In this document: positions 8,655 through 17,536 of the stretch, piece after piece
Position numbering within the stretch: the first letter of the stretch is position 1
How the letters are laid out: every line of letters begins with the position of its first letter
The notes under the pieces: model-generated
What the model saw: the letters and a program-made list of their open reading frames with translations, nothing else
What the model was told of the DNA's origin: nothing
The model's database searches: none
Program-made: the position numbers and the translations under genes
Assembly: GCA_044235425.1 (NCBI GenBank)
Contig: JBIIHW010000021.1
Span: forward strand, 1-64,000
DNA length: 64,000 nt
DNA from: JBJSXJ01 sp044235425
Lineage (GTDB): Bacteria; Planctomycetota; Planctomycetia; Pirellulales; Pirellulaceae
Direction: 5' to 3'

Positions 8655-9218
8655 TCACTGAATGTGCGTGACCGTCTGTTGATCCGACCAGTTTCCGTCA
8701 ACATCCTGCACCCGCACGGTGTAGACGTGCATGCCCGGCCCTGGCTGCGGAAACCAAATGGCAAAGAATCCGCCTTCTGTCGTGAACGTGAAACTTCCCT
8801 CTAGCTCTCCGCCAAAATCGACCAGCAAATCATCAATCGGCCCGTCGAGGTCACCAATTTGGCCGTAAATCATCACATCATCCCAATAACTAACCATCAC
8901 GCTTAAATTAATGAAAAACGGAGCGTAAGGATTGAAGGGTTGATAGCCAACACCAGTTGCAGGCTTTGGTGGCGGCGGAACACTGTCATCGACCTCATAA
9001 GGTGGCGGTGGCGGCGGCGGTGGAGCCAGTTCGTAGTCGTCAGGTTCGTCGAACAGGACTCCCGGACGCTGAGCAAACACTTGATTGCTGGAGGACAAAA
9101 ACAAAACCCCGATCACCGCTGCAACCAGCAGCGGCAAAACCCGGCCGCTACCAAGAACCCAGCGCTCGTTCAACCGGAGAACACGGAACCACCACGTGCC
9201 TAAACTCGACTCGGACAT
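8655..9218 (-). CDS. Exported proline-rich protein with Ig-like C-terminus
   Basis: This 187-residue protein has a hydrophobic export segment at about residues 28-48 (VLPLLVAAVIGVLFLSSS). A run of eight prolines and a second PPPP stretch (about 66-86) come next. The C-terminal ~95-residue beta-rich domain has the spacing of an Ig/PKD-like fold (SVMVSYWDDVMIYGQIGD, then YTVRVQDVDGNWSDQQTVT). No enzymatic motif is seen. It is probably an envelope or periplasmic structural protein. It is monocistronic and ends directly against the kinase stop codon. Confidence 0.6.
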   Translation of the reverse strand: MSESSLGTWWFRVLRLNERWVLGSGRVLPLLVAAVIGVLFLSSSNQVFAQRPGVLFDEPDDYELAPPPPPPPPYEVDDSVPPPPKPATGVGYQPFNPYAPFFINLSVMVSYWDDVMIYGQIGDLDGPIDDLLVDFGGELEGSFTFTTEGGFFAIWFPQPGPGMHVYTVRVQDVDGNWSDQQTVTHIQ

Positions 9219-9530
9219 TTTCTAACCCCACCTATCGTTGACTAGCCCCGGCGATTTTGTTTTTCGCCAGAGAACTCAGGGATGAGTACCAAAAACCTCA
9301 ATTGCTGAGCGACTCAACTCCTGAGCGCCTGCTCCAGGTATTGCGATTGGCCGCAAAAAGCGGACACGACGCGAGTACGTCTCGAAGAACATTTAAGGTA
9401 TCCGCTGCCCTTTTCGGTTCATCGTCCAGGAATTACGAAAACCGTCAGAAAATGCTGCTCCAACTATCGCTGGAATTGGCAAGATCAATACTTTTGAGGG
9501 ACAACACTTGCCAACAATTACTAACATCCG
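9219..9530. other. Intergenic region with nothing recognised
   Basis: The 312 bases between the proline-rich protein start and the ketosynthase stop show no RNA gene, clear terminator or supported gene. An open plus-strand frame from 9257 overlaps the ketosynthase end and lacks any family signal. Confidence 0.3.
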
Positions 9531-10754
9531 CTAAGCGGCGCGGCGAAAGACGGCACACGTGTTCGCTCCGCCAAATCCAAACGAATTGGAAATCGCCACG
9601 TCCACTCGATGTTCGCGAGCTTGATTGGGAACGTGATTGAGCATGGCACATTCGGGGTCCAAGTCATCCAGGTTGATCGTCGGTGGTAACGCGCCCCGTT
9701 CAATACTCGTCAAACAGGCCAGCGCTTCGATACCCGAGGCGGCACTGAGCATGTGACCAGTCATGCTCTTCGTGCTGCTGATCGGTACATTCGCCAGCTC
9801 CTGCTTGAAGACCAGCTGCAGCGCTTTCGCTTCGAAGATGTCACCAATCGGTGTGCTCGTGGCGTGCGCGTTGATGTAGTTCACCTCCTGGGGAGCTACT
9901 CGTGCATCCACCAGCGCCGACTCAATGGCTCGTGAAGCAGGCACGGGATCGTTACTTGGAATCACCAGATGATGAGCGTCGCTAGAGGCACCAAACCCAG
10001 CCAGCTCCGCTCGTGCTGCTACTCCCCGTCGTCGTGCCTGCCGCGCTGTCTCCAACGTAAACAACACTCCGCCTTCTCCCATCACAAAACCATCGCGACC
10101 TCGATCGAACGGTCGCGAGGCGAATTGCGGAGCCTGATTGCGTTTGGAGAGTGCGCCGAGATTTCCAAAACCTGCCAAGCCTCCGGGAGTGACGGAACAT
10201 TCAGCACCTCCCGCGAGACAGTAATCCACCCAGCCCTTACGTAGCCATTGACGAGCCACTCCCAAGGCAATGTTGGCACTGGCGCAGGCCGCACCGACAA
10301 TCACGGTCGGCCCTCCAAGCCCCAAGGTCGTTTGAATTTCGCCTCCAAGCCCTAAACTGTCACAGGTGGGGTCGTACAACCGTCGACCACCTCGCAGCAA
10401 ATCCTGCTCCCAGTTCACAATCCATTCCGCACCAATCCCCAACACCACTCCAATGCGCAGCTCGCCGCGACGTTCCCAAATACCCGCCTCACCTAAAGCT
10501 TGTCGTGCACACCAAATCAGAATCTGATGCCAGGGGGTACGCTGAGCAAAATCGGCCGCATCCCAATCTGCGGGAGTGGGTACATGGTCCAGACAAGCGG
10601 CCATCTGGCTAGGATGGTCAGCAACAGGAAAGCGCGTGATCGCTTTGATCCCTGATTTGCCCGCCAGCAAATGATCACCAATCTCTTGCGGTGAAGTTCC
10701 AATCGAACAAATTGCGCCCGCACCCGTTATCCAAATTGAGTCGTTCTCACGCAT
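9531..10754 (-). CDS. Beta-ketoacyl-ACP synthase (FabF/KAS II-like)
   Basis: This 407-residue thiolase-fold enzyme condenses an acyl group with a malonyl extender on ACP. The active-site Cys is in VGAACASANIAL (about C157), and the histidines are in NAHATSTPIGD and STKSMTGHMLSAASG. The C-terminal SFGFGGANT loop is present. The ATG at 10754 (MRENDSIWITGAG) fits the family start; an upstream frame to 10787 would overlap the preceding gene. It is last in the minus-strand run redoxin, ACP, Cys-less ketosynthase-like protein, ketosynthase. A ketosynthase, an inactive partner and a dedicated ACP resemble the minimal set of type II polyketide or aryl-polyene pathways more than housekeeping FabF. Confidence 0.88.
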   Translation of the reverse strand: MRENDSIWITGAGAICSIGTSPQEIGDHLLAGKSGIKAITRFPVADHPSQMAACLDHVPTPADWDAADFAQRTPWHQILIWCARQALGEAGIWERRGELRIGVVLGIGAEWIVNWEQDLLRGGRRLYDPTCDSLGLGGEIQTTLGLGGPTVIVGAACASANIALGVARQWLRKGWVDYCLAGGAECSVTPGGLAGFGNLGALSKRNQAPQFASRPFDRGRDGFVMGEGGVLFTLETARQARRRGVAARAELAGFGASSDAHHLVIPSNDPVPASRAIESALVDARVAPQEVNYINAHATSTPIGDIFEAKALQLVFKQELANVPISSTKSMTGHMLSAASGIEALACLTSIERGALPPTINLDDLDPECAMLNHVPNQAREHRVDVAISNSFGFGGANTCAVFRRAA

Positions 10755-10776
10755 AAGCGTCGTATCCTTCGAGCGG

Positions 10777-11688
10777 CTAAGCAGCACGCCGCAATACTTC
10801 GGGCAGAGGCTCTCGCGACAGTCTGGGAGATTGGTCGGCTAGCGCATCCGTCAGGATCGCCGCGTCGCGACGCACCTCCACTCGCAATCCGCCTCCGAGA
10901 CTTAACGACCAGGCCGGCTCGACCTCATCCGTGGTCAAGGGCCGCGCGTGGCTGGCGTTGCCAAGCGATTGCTGTTCTAAAAATCGAGTGAGTCGAGGCA
11001 GGGATGTATCCGCGTCAGCTCCATCTAAGTCTGAAGTTTCCGGGTGCAATGCACGTGTTAGTACGAGCTGGGAACCGCCGAACGATCCTGGCGTGCAAGC
11101 TAGTGCCAGTGCTCGGCACGTCGATTCCGTCTGGGTATCGCCGGCACCATCGGGAACCGGCTCCGTCGACCATTCCGTCAGCACGATCCATAGGCCCGCG
11201 AGCACTTGGGTATCAAGCAGCGTAAGTCCGACCAACAGTGCATCGCTGAGTTGTCCGGGAGCTCCACCCACGCCACAGTTCAATCCCTGCGCACCCAGCG
11301 CCACGCTCATCGTGCCCGACAGAGCACTTAGCATGGTCTGCGGAATCGCCAGCGGAGATACGCCGCGCGGTCCCATCCGCTGAAATCGCTCTAACGTATT
11401 GGCCGTGGAAACTCGAGCTAAATACCGCGGTCCCGCGATCACACCCCAGTCGCGAAACGAGGGCTCCGACCAGCCCGCAGCTTGAATCGCGCGCAGGACC
11501 GCGACGAGTGCCAGTACCGCTTGATCGTCCGCGAGCTTGACTGCCAAGGCTGGTGAACGACCGCCCTGAAACTCGCCCGGATTCTTCCGCAGCGCAGCAA
11601 TCTCCCGCCGCTCTGCCGTCACACTGGCCCAGGCCGCGACGCCACAGGAGGTCAAATCAAGTGACTGGGTAAGGGGATCACTGATCAC
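10777..11688 (-). CDS. Ketosynthase-like protein lacking the catalytic Cys (chain-length-factor-like)
   Basis: These 303 residues read as a divergent beta-ketoacyl synthase N-terminal domain. The segment LSGTMSVALGAQG...VGGAPGQLSDAL lines up with the nucleophile elbow of the neighbouring ketosynthase (VGAACASANIAL). Pro stands where the catalytic Cys should be. The protein is about 100 residues shorter than a full ketosynthase, and the catalytic His motifs are not recognisable. Such inactive partners form heterodimers in type II polyketide systems and set chain length. That role here is inferred from the missing Cys and the adjacent active ketosynthase (22 bases downstream). The start is a GTG at 11688 after AGGGGG. 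Confidence 0.6.
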   Translation of the reverse strand: MISDPLTQSLDLTSCGVAAWASVTAERREIAALRKNPGEFQGGRSPALAVKLADDQAVLALVAVLRAIQAAGWSEPSFRDWGVIAGPRYLARVSTANTLERFQRMGPRGVSPLAIPQTMLSALSGTMSVALGAQGLNCGVGGAPGQLSDALLVGLTLLDTQVLAGLWIVLTEWSTEPVPDGAGDTQTESTCRALALACTPGSFGGSQLVLTRALHPETSDLDGADADTSLPRLTRFLEQQSLGNASHARPLTTDEVEPAWSLSLGGGLRVEVRRDAAILTDALADQSPRLSREPLPEVLRRAA

Positions 11689-11699
11689 GGCCGCCCCCT

Positions 11700-11963
11700 C
11701 TACGCCGCCCGGCGTCGTTCCTGCATCGTTTTGGACGCCAGCAGGTCGAGCAGATCGCCGACCGTCTCTAAGTCATCAAAATCTGCGGAATTCAGGGAGA
11801 TATTGAGTTGGTTTTGGACTTCGATCGACGTGGAGAGCAGGTCGATGGAGTCTAATTTCAGACCTTCACGCAGGTTCTGTTCGTCCGACAATTCACCCAC
11901 GCTCTCATCCACGCACTTTTCAAGCGCCGCGGCTAACACGGCTCGTAGCTGGGATCGTTCCAT
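11700..11963 (-). CDS. Acyl carrier protein
   Basis: This is an 87-residue acidic helical carrier protein. The phosphopantetheine attachment Ser is in the motif LKLDSIDLLS, followed by the usual helix II/III pattern (SIEVQNQLNISL, then FDDLETVGDLLDLL). The ATG at 11963 is strongly supported by AAGGAGGGAG eight bases upstream; the frame extends further but without a start signal. It lies 11 bases before the Cys-less ketosynthase gene, so it probably carries the intermediates of that pathway. The second residue of the usual DSL motif is kept, but Leu is Ile. Confidence 0.9.
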   Translation of the reverse strand: MERSQLRAVLAAALEKCVDESVGELSDEQNLREGLKLDSIDLLSTSIEVQNQLNISLNSADFDDLETVGDLLDLLASKTMQERRRAA

Positions 11964-12069
11964 CGCTTCTGCTCCCTCCTTGGAGTACCCGACCGATTCC
12001 TTCACAAGTGCGCTGTCTACCACGAATGACTCGGTGGTGTAAAGATGGATTTTTTGAGCAGCTAATCCA

Positions 12070-12732
12070 TTAATCAATCAGACAACCACGAGCCTTCGTT
12101 TCGGCAACCAGCGGCTTTTTGCCGGCCAGCACCGCTGTCACCGCATCCTCGACATAACGGTTGGTAACCCGAGCGGGATTCACGTTGTCATCCCAAGCGC
12201 CGCGATACACAACCGCTCGCTGTTGATCGAGTACAAAGCATTGCGGCGTCACCGTCGCCTGCAACTGACGGGCTATCCCCTTACTGACATCTTGGAGGTA
12301 TGGAAAGTTGAACTGCTGTCGCTGAGCCATCTCTTTCATGCGCGGTAACTTGTCCGTCTCCAAATCACTCACGCTGATCGCGACCAATGCCACTCGCCCC
12401 TCCCCCCGCTCCTGTTGCTGTCGCACAAACGCTTTCATACGATCGTAATACTGAATGGCAATGGGACAGTGGTTGCACGTGATCACGATTACCACCGCCT
12501 TGGCTGGCTCGAGATCCGCCAGAGAATGACGTTTGCCATCGACCCCCGGTAGGTCCCGCCAACTCGGTTGCCGTGAGGCGACAGCCGGAGCCAAATTCGA
12601 GTCGCGCGCAACCACCCCACCGCTTGGTGCCAACGCCCCAGTCGCCAGCACAGTCCCCCAGGTGAGACCAGCAACCAATAGTGCCCGACGATTCACACGC
12701 CTCGGCTGATGTCGATGCGGCTGCCCGTTCAT
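12070..12732 (-). CDS. Exported redoxin/thioredoxin-like protein (AhpC/TSA type)
   Basis: This 220-residue protein has a twin-arginine-like N-terminus (VNRRALLVAGLTW) followed by a thioredoxin fold. VIVITCNHCP carries C86 and C89 in a CxxC arrangement, followed by a helix, a strand (VALVAISVSD) and the cis-Pro region TVTPQCFVLD. This matches the planctomycete redoxin group that reduces thiols or peroxide outside the cytoplasm. The ATG at 12732 follows GAGGAGGG by seven bases. It is the first gene of the ACP/ketosynthase strand run, about 105 bases upstream of the ACP start, so co-transcription is plausible but not certain. It is divergent from the HlyD-like gene. Confidence 0.8.
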   Translation of the reverse strand: MNGQPHRHQPRRVNRRALLVAGLTWGTVLATGALAPSGGVVARDSNLAPAVASRQPSWRDLPGVDGKRHSLADLEPAKAVVIVITCNHCPIAIQYYDRMKAFVRQQQERGEGRVALVAISVSDLETDKLPRMKEMAQRQQFNFPYLQDVSKGIARQLQATVTPQCFVLDQQRAVVYRGAWDDNVNPARVTNRYVEDAVTAVLAGKKPLVAETKARGCLID

Positions 12733-12995
12733 TTGCTTTCCCTCCTCACCCTGACACCCCACGGCCTAGCCCCACAATCGGATTCGTCCCCTTCATCGGA
12801 GCTGTCAGACTACTCCTAAACGCGGTTCCATCTATTTTTTTGACGGCCTTTATCGATCGGTCTAAGTTGAACCGAAACTATCTACGATCGTAAAATAGGG
12901 AAAGTTTTCGGTTACGTCGAGTCTTCGGGGATGCCGAGCGCGGAAGACGGAGCGATTGCGATCGGACAGCCCCAAATAGAACGTCGAAGTTGGCC

Positions 12996-14282
12996 ATGGC
13001 CCGCGTATTCCAATCGCTGCTCATCTTTCTTGCCGGAGTCACGGTGACGATCGCAGTGCTGCGCGGCAGCGATATCTGGCAGCCTTCCAAACTCACATCG
13101 TCCCTCCCAGCAACAGCTGACTCCGGTCAACCTCCCAGCAGCAGTTCGCTCTCCAGAGGCGACAGCGTCGCCACTGACTCTGCAGCCACTGACTCTGCAG
13201 CCACTGACTCTGCAGCCACTGACTCTGCAGCCACTGACTCTGCAGCCACTGACTCTGCAGCCACTGATCCTGCAGCCCTTGATTCAGAGGCCGCTGACTC
13301 TGCAGCCGCTGACTCTGCAGCCGCTGACTCTGCAGCCGCTGATTCAGAAGCGGTTGATTCCGCCGTCCGTAACCCAACTACCAATAAACACCAATCCGCA
13401 AAATCGACTGCTCTCCGCACTCCCACACCGATCAGTCAGCTGACCGCTGCCGCCGCTTCCCCATCACTCGCGAATCTCACTTGGCCTCTCGTTCTGACAG
13501 GCATTACCGAGCCCGGTTATGGGCGTTTTGCCAAACTCCCCCTGGCGACCAATCAGCCCGTCGCTTTCGTTGATGTCAAACCCGGTGATACCGTGGAGAA
13601 AGGGTGGCAAGTTTTTTCCCACTGGGAATCCCCCGACCGCCTGCAGGCGATAAAAAACGACGTCGAACGCACGAAAAAACAGCGTAAGATCGCGCAAACG
13701 CGACTTGCCGCCGCCGAGCAATCGCTTGCGCGACTGGAAAAACTCACCGGTAAAGTCACACCCCAAGAACTCCAAGACGCTCAGACGCTGGTCGCTATCC
13801 GCCGCGGGGAATCGGAAGCGGCTGAGCTCAGCGTTCAGGAGGCTGACAATCGTTTCACGGCGCTCGATTTCGAATTCAAACAGGCATTCGTCACGTCACC
13901 GATCGATGGCATCGTCGTGAGTGTCAACGTGGTTCAGGGTGAACGACGGCAGGCGAGCGAATCGTTTCGCGGGGTCACCATTCTCGACCCGACCGTTCTG
14001 AATTGCCGCTGCCTCGTCACTCCTCGACATGCACAATGGCTGCGGCAGCCGCGTGAAACAGCGCCGCTCATGACAATCTTCGATCAGGAGCAATCCTGGC
14101 CAGCCAAACTGGTTCATGTGGGAGTGATGGCCGAAGGTGCCACCGGACTCGTCCCCGTGATTTTTGAAGTCCCCAATCCCGACCGTAATCTACTGTGCGG
14201 CATTCCCGTCCAAGTTCGCCTGGAGTTGCCTGGTCCTGCATCAACGACTCCCGTCGCTCCTCCCGTCACCGCTAATCCGTGA
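12996..14282 (+). CDS. HlyD/RND-type membrane-fusion-like protein with pentapeptide repeat
   Basis: This 428-residue protein has an N-terminal membrane anchor (VFQSLLIFLAGVTVTIAVL). Residues 59-123 are a low-complexity linker encoded by a 15-bp tandem repeat (TDSAA and ADSAA units). An adaptor domain follows: a barrel-sandwich half (FVDVKPGDTVEKGWQVF), an alpha-helical hairpin (about 210-285, rich in K/A/E) and the returning lipoyl half (FVTSPIDGIVVSVNVVQGERR). Such proteins bridge an inner-membrane pump or transporter to the periplasm. No transporter or outer-membrane channel lies next to it, so its partner is unknown. The ATG at 12996 is used; a TTG six bases earlier is in frame. The following gene starts 9 bases after its stop. 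Confidence 0.7.
   Translation: MARVFQSLLIFLAGVTVTIAVLRGSDIWQPSKLTSSLPATADSGQPPSSSSLSRGDSVATDSAATDSAATDSAATDSAATDSAATDSAATDPAALDSEAADSAAADSAAADSAAADSEAVDSAVRNPTTNKHQSAKSTALRTPTPISQLTAAAASPSLANLTWPLVLTGITEPGYGRFAKLPLATNQPVAFVDVKPGDTVEKGWQVFSHWESPDRLQAIKNDVERTKKQRKIAQTRLAAAEQSLARLEKLTGKVTPQELQDAQTLVAIRRGESEAAELSVQEADNRFTALDFEFKQAFVTSPIDGIVVSVNVVQGERRQASESFRGVTILDPTVLNCRCLVTPRHAQWLRQPRETAPLMTIFDQEQSWPAKLVHVGVMAEGATGLVPVIFEVPNPDRNLLCGIPVQVRLELPGPASTTPVAPPVTANP
13170..13364 (+). repeat. 15-bp tandem repeat (13 units) inside the HlyD-like gene
   Basis: Thirteen consecutive 15-base units are present. Six are identical GCCACTGACTCTGCA, followed by one variant, one diverged unit, three GCCGCTGACTCTGCA and two decayed units. 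Each unit is five codons, so length changes stay in frame. It encodes a flexible Thr/Ala-Asp-Ser-Ala-Ala linker. Confidence 0.95.
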
Positions 14283-14291
14283 TCCAATCCC

Positions 14292-15518
14292 ATGAAAAAC
14301 CGATTCATTCCGCGTTGTGAAAATTTGGAAGGTCGCTGTCTGCTGACCGTCATGCCCCTCGGTCCCAGCGTGCCCGAGGGATTTGTCATGCCAGCGGCCG
14401 ACACCGCTGCGGAAGTCTCCCCTTTGAGTCTGCCGAATATCTCGTTCGTCGTGCAGCAACAAGACAACTGCAGCGTGCTCATCTGCCACGTACACTCGCC
14501 CCAGTCCTGGCTGGTGGCACTCCCGGGTGGGGAAGGCGAGTGGACGGATCGATCGGGACTTGTGCGGCTTACCCTCCCCTCCGATTTGCGCACCGTACGA
14601 CTCAGCTTAAATGATGCATCCACGGTTCAGACTGCCATCCTGCGCGTCGAACTAAACGAGGATGGCAGCACGGTGCTGCAGCACGAATGGGAGCCTGCCC
14701 TGTCTCCAACCTCCACCTCGCTCCTACCCGCCGACTCGACCGCATCAGCCCCTTGGTCTGCCCTCCCACGCACGCTCCTCGACGATCAGCTTTCAGCCCA
14801 AAGCTTGAGCTTGGGTCTGAATCATCGCAGCACGGCCACGACAGGCTCACACGGTGATTCATTAGCGCATTCCGCCAACAATGAATCCCAGAACGACGCG
14901 GATCAGGACCCAATGATTCATGCTGACAATCCTCACAATGCTGGTACCACCAATGACTTGGCGAGCATCGGTCGCCTGGGCAGCGGTCGCTTGGACAACA
15001 CCCACGCCACCTCGATGTCAGCTGCCACGTCAACGCCACTGGCCAACCTCCATCGACTTGCGAAGTCCACGCCCAGTCCCGCACTCGATCAGGACTACAA
15101 TTCAAACAACAACACCGATACGCACTCGGATGCTACCGCCTCCAGCAACGCGATTCACTCGCCGCTGATGGATTCCCCGGAGCCAGCTGAGGCGGAAGAG
15201 TTCTCACGCTTTATTCCAGATGCGGCGGCTGCCACGGATGAAGTGCTTGCTCAACTCGCCCTGCTCGAACCGCGTGAACCACGGGCCGTTGCCGCTCGAG
15301 CCATCCAGCCGGTCGCCGCCACCATGAACGCTGAAGGCCAGGGCATGCGGGATGAAGTCGAAGCGGGCGCAGAGCCCGACGATGCCCGCTGGCAAGTCTT
15401 GGGCGCATCGCTCGCCACCGTAGCTTTGCTGGGCGGTGCCTACGGACTGGAACGCCAGCAGCGCAAAGCGGCACGCGGAAACACGACCATGGAAACAAAT
15501 CCAGGAGCCGACGAGTAG
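14292..15518 (+). CDS. Surface protein with LEPR-XLL-like N-terminus and C-terminal membrane anchor
   Basis: This 408-residue protein begins MKNRFIPRCENLEGRCLLTV. That matches the LEPR-XLL-type N-terminal sorting motif (L-E-x-R-x-L-L) known from planctomycete surface proteins. Residues 30-130 include two beta-rich stretches; 140-340 is Ser/Thr/Asn/Asp/His-rich disorder. WQVLGASLATVALLGGAYGL near residue 375 is a transmembrane segment, followed by the basic stop ERQQRKAARG. It follows the HlyD-like gene by 9 bases and is probably co-transcribed. No enzymatic domain is seen. Attachment to the cell surface is inferred from the motif and the terminal anchor. Confidence 0.65.
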   Translation: MKNRFIPRCENLEGRCLLTVMPLGPSVPEGFVMPAADTAAEVSPLSLPNISFVVQQQDNCSVLICHVHSPQSWLVALPGGEGEWTDRSGLVRLTLPSDLRTVRLSLNDASTVQTAILRVELNEDGSTVLQHEWEPALSPTSTSLLPADSTASAPWSALPRTLLDDQLSAQSLSLGLNHRSTATTGSHGDSLAHSANNESQNDADQDPMIHADNPHNAGTTNDLASIGRLGSGRLDNTHATSMSAATSTPLANLHRLAKSTPSPALDQDYNSNNNTDTHSDATASSNAIHSPLMDSPEPAEAEEFSRFIPDAAAATDEVLAQLALLEPREPRAVAARAIQPVAATMNAEGQGMRDEVEAGAEPDDARWQVLGASLATVALLGGAYGLERQQRKAARGNTTMETNPGADE

Positions 15519-15520
15519 CA

Positions 15521-16117
15521 CTACGGCAACTCGTAACCCAGTGGTCGCAGCAGCTCGGCCAGTGCAATCAGCGGTAATCCGGTGATCGCAGTTTGGTCAG
15601 CAGATTGAATGGCAGTGAAGAGAGTTACACCGAGTTGTTCGAGCTTGTAGGAACCGGCACAGTCCCACGGCTGATCGGCGTCGACGTACCGCTCAATCTC
15701 GGCGATGGTCAATCGTCGCATGGTCAAATTGGTCACATCCATGTGAGACCACGTGCGACCGTCTCGCCAGAGACAGATTGCGGTGAGCAACTGGTGACTT
15801 TGACCACTCAACCGTCCAAGCTGTTCGATCGCTCGTGATCGGTCACCCGGCTTCCCGAGGATCTCTTCACCTAGCACACAAACCTGATCGCTACCAATCA
15901 CGACAGCCCCTGATTCCGATTTCACTCCCACTGCCGCCGCTTTGGCAGTTGCCAACTCCACGGCCAGCTGATGCGGCAGAAAGCCCCGCCGCTTCCATGC
16001 CCCCTCGTCCACTTCGGGCGCAACACACGTGAACGAAAGCTGCAGACGACGCAGCAGTTCGCGACGATACACCGACGTGCTGGCCAAGATGAGCGGTGGC
16101 TGAGAACGTGTCTCCAA
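15521..16117 (-). CDS. maf: Maf-family nucleotide pyrophosphatase
   Basis: This 198-residue enzyme hydrolyses non-canonical or modified NTPs to NMP plus PPi. The diagnostic start motif ILASTSVYRRELL (10-22), the catalytic-base region GSDQVC with D77, and the late QSADQTAITGLP region are all present. The STSxxRRELL form resembles the YceF type, which prefers 7-methyl-GTP, more than the YhdE type; this is only a tendency. The frame opens with TTG directly after the stop of the upstream DUF1501 gene, so translation may be coupled. It converges on the surface protein gene with a 2-base gap. Confidence 0.85.
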   Translation of the reverse strand: METRSQPPLILASTSVYRRELLRRLQLSFTCVAPEVDEGAWKRRGFLPHQLAVELATAKAAAVGVKSESGAVVIGSDQVCVLGEEILGKPGDRSRAIEQLGRLSGQSHQLLTAICLWRDGRTWSHMDVTNLTMRRLTIAEIERYVDADQPWDCAGSYKLEQLGVTLFTAIQSADQTAITGLPLIALAELLRPLGYELP

Positions 16118-17452
16118 CTAGCACCACTCCTTGATCGGTCGACCCTCGATCAGCCGCACCGGGCGACCGTCGGGCGAGTGGGCGATGAGATCCACCGGTA
16201 GTCCCAGCTTCGTGTAAACCGTCGCCGCCAAGTCCTCACTCGAATACTCATCTTTGGTCACAAATCCACCTTCGTCATCCGTCGCGCCCAGAACATGCCC
16301 GCCCGGCACGCCGGCTCCGGCCAGTAAGGCAAACCCGGCCGTCGCCCAGTGATCACGTCCGCTGGCAGAGTTGATTTTTGGAGTGCGACCGAAATCACTG
16401 AGCCAGCAGACTAAGGTCTTCTCCAGGAGTCCACGCTGCTCTAGATCAATCAGAAGCTGCGGCAAAGCTTTATCCACGGGTGGCATCCGCGAATCTTTAA
16501 GTGACTTGAAGTTGTTGGCATGGGTGTCCCAGCCACCATCCGTCACGGTCACGAATCGCACCCCCGCTTCGATCAAGCGTCGAGCCAACAAGCAACTTTG
16601 TCCAAATTTGTTGCGACCATACGCTTCACGCAGCTCGCTCTGCTCCTCATCCATCGCGAACGCTCGTTTAGTCTCCGGCGCAGTGATCATTTGAAAAGCG
16701 GTCTTGAATTGCTCGTCGAGCGCGTCGAAGGCGGAGGGCTGCAGGTCAGCCTGCCGCTGCAGTGCATCGATCGTGGACAGCATGCGTTGCCGCCGATTCA
16801 CGCGCTCGTTCGTGATCCCGGCAGGCGGAGTAATGTCCCGCACCGTAAACTTGTCGGCATTCGGATCCGCAATGATTTCAAACGGACTGTGCTCCAATCC
16901 CAGCACGCCCGAAGTACCGCCGCCAAAACGGCGATCGACACTAGCTCCCAACTGAATGAAGGGCGGCATCGCCGAGCGAAATCCTTTCACGTAACTCACC
17001 ACCGATCCGTACGTCGGATAAGCAATGGCAGCATTAAAATTGCGGCCCGACATCACCCATTGATCGGCCGTGCCATGGCTGCCGTTATGCGGATTCCAGC
17101 CCCGCAGTAATCCGAAACGCTGCGCCTCCTTGGCCAACGTCGGACAGACTTCGGTGAACGACACGCCCGGGATCGAGGTCGCAATCGGATTAAACTCCCC
17201 ACGCACACTCGCCGCCGCTTGTGGCTTCGGGTCCAGCGTGTCATGGTGACTCACGCCGCCTTGCGACCAGATCAAAATACAGTTCACATCTCCCGCCGCT
17301 CGTCCCGCTGCTACCTCGGCGGCCAAAGTCGACTGCTGTCGCAAAAAGCTGGGGAGTGACAATCCCAGGCCCGATAACGCTCCTAACTGCACGAAACTAC
17401 GGCGACTCAATCCGTCACACCCGCGCGACCGACCCGTGATTAAACGCAACAT
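16118..17452 (-). CDS. DUF1501 twin-arginine-exported protein
   Basis: This 444-residue protein belongs to DUF1501, a sulfatase/alkaline-phosphatase-fold family expanded in planctomycetes. A Tat signal (SRRSFVQLGALSGLGLSLPSF) is followed by NCILIWSQGGVSHHDTLDPKP, GTADQWVMSGR, VTVTDGGWDTHANN and CWLSDFGRTPKINSASGRDHW, all typical of the family. The ATG at 17452 follows GGAGGAGA. It is transcribed away from a DUF1549/1553 gene across an 84-base gap. The two families are normally neighbours and are thought to work together in the envelope on an unknown substrate. The substrate and reaction are not established. Confidence 0.88.
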   Translation of the reverse strand: MLRLITGRSRGCDGLSRRSFVQLGALSGLGLSLPSFLRQQSTLAAEVAAGRAAGDVNCILIWSQGGVSHHDTLDPKPQAAASVRGEFNPIATSIPGVSFTEVCPTLAKEAQRFGLLRGWNPHNGSHGTADQWVMSGRNFNAAIAYPTYGSVVSYVKGFRSAMPPFIQLGASVDRRFGGGTSGVLGLEHSPFEIIADPNADKFTVRDITPPAGITNERVNRRQRMLSTIDALQRQADLQPSAFDALDEQFKTAFQMITAPETKRAFAMDEEQSELREAYGRNKFGQSCLLARRLIEAGVRFVTVTDGGWDTHANNFKSLKDSRMPPVDKALPQLLIDLEQRGLLEKTLVCWLSDFGRTPKINSASGRDHWATAGFALLAGAGVPGGHVLGATDDEGGFVTKDEYSSEDLAATVYTKLGLPVDLIAHSPDGRPVRLIEGRPIKEWC

Positions 17453-17536
17453 TCTGATTCTCCTCCAGCAATCAAATCGAAGATTGTTTATCTTATTACG
17501 GTATCGGATGACGTTGCAACCGAAAGAGAGCCTTCC

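Noticed and set aside
9257..9640. 127-codon plus-strand frame in the gap before the ketosynthase
   Set aside because: It overlaps the ketosynthase end and has no start signal and no recognisable domain.
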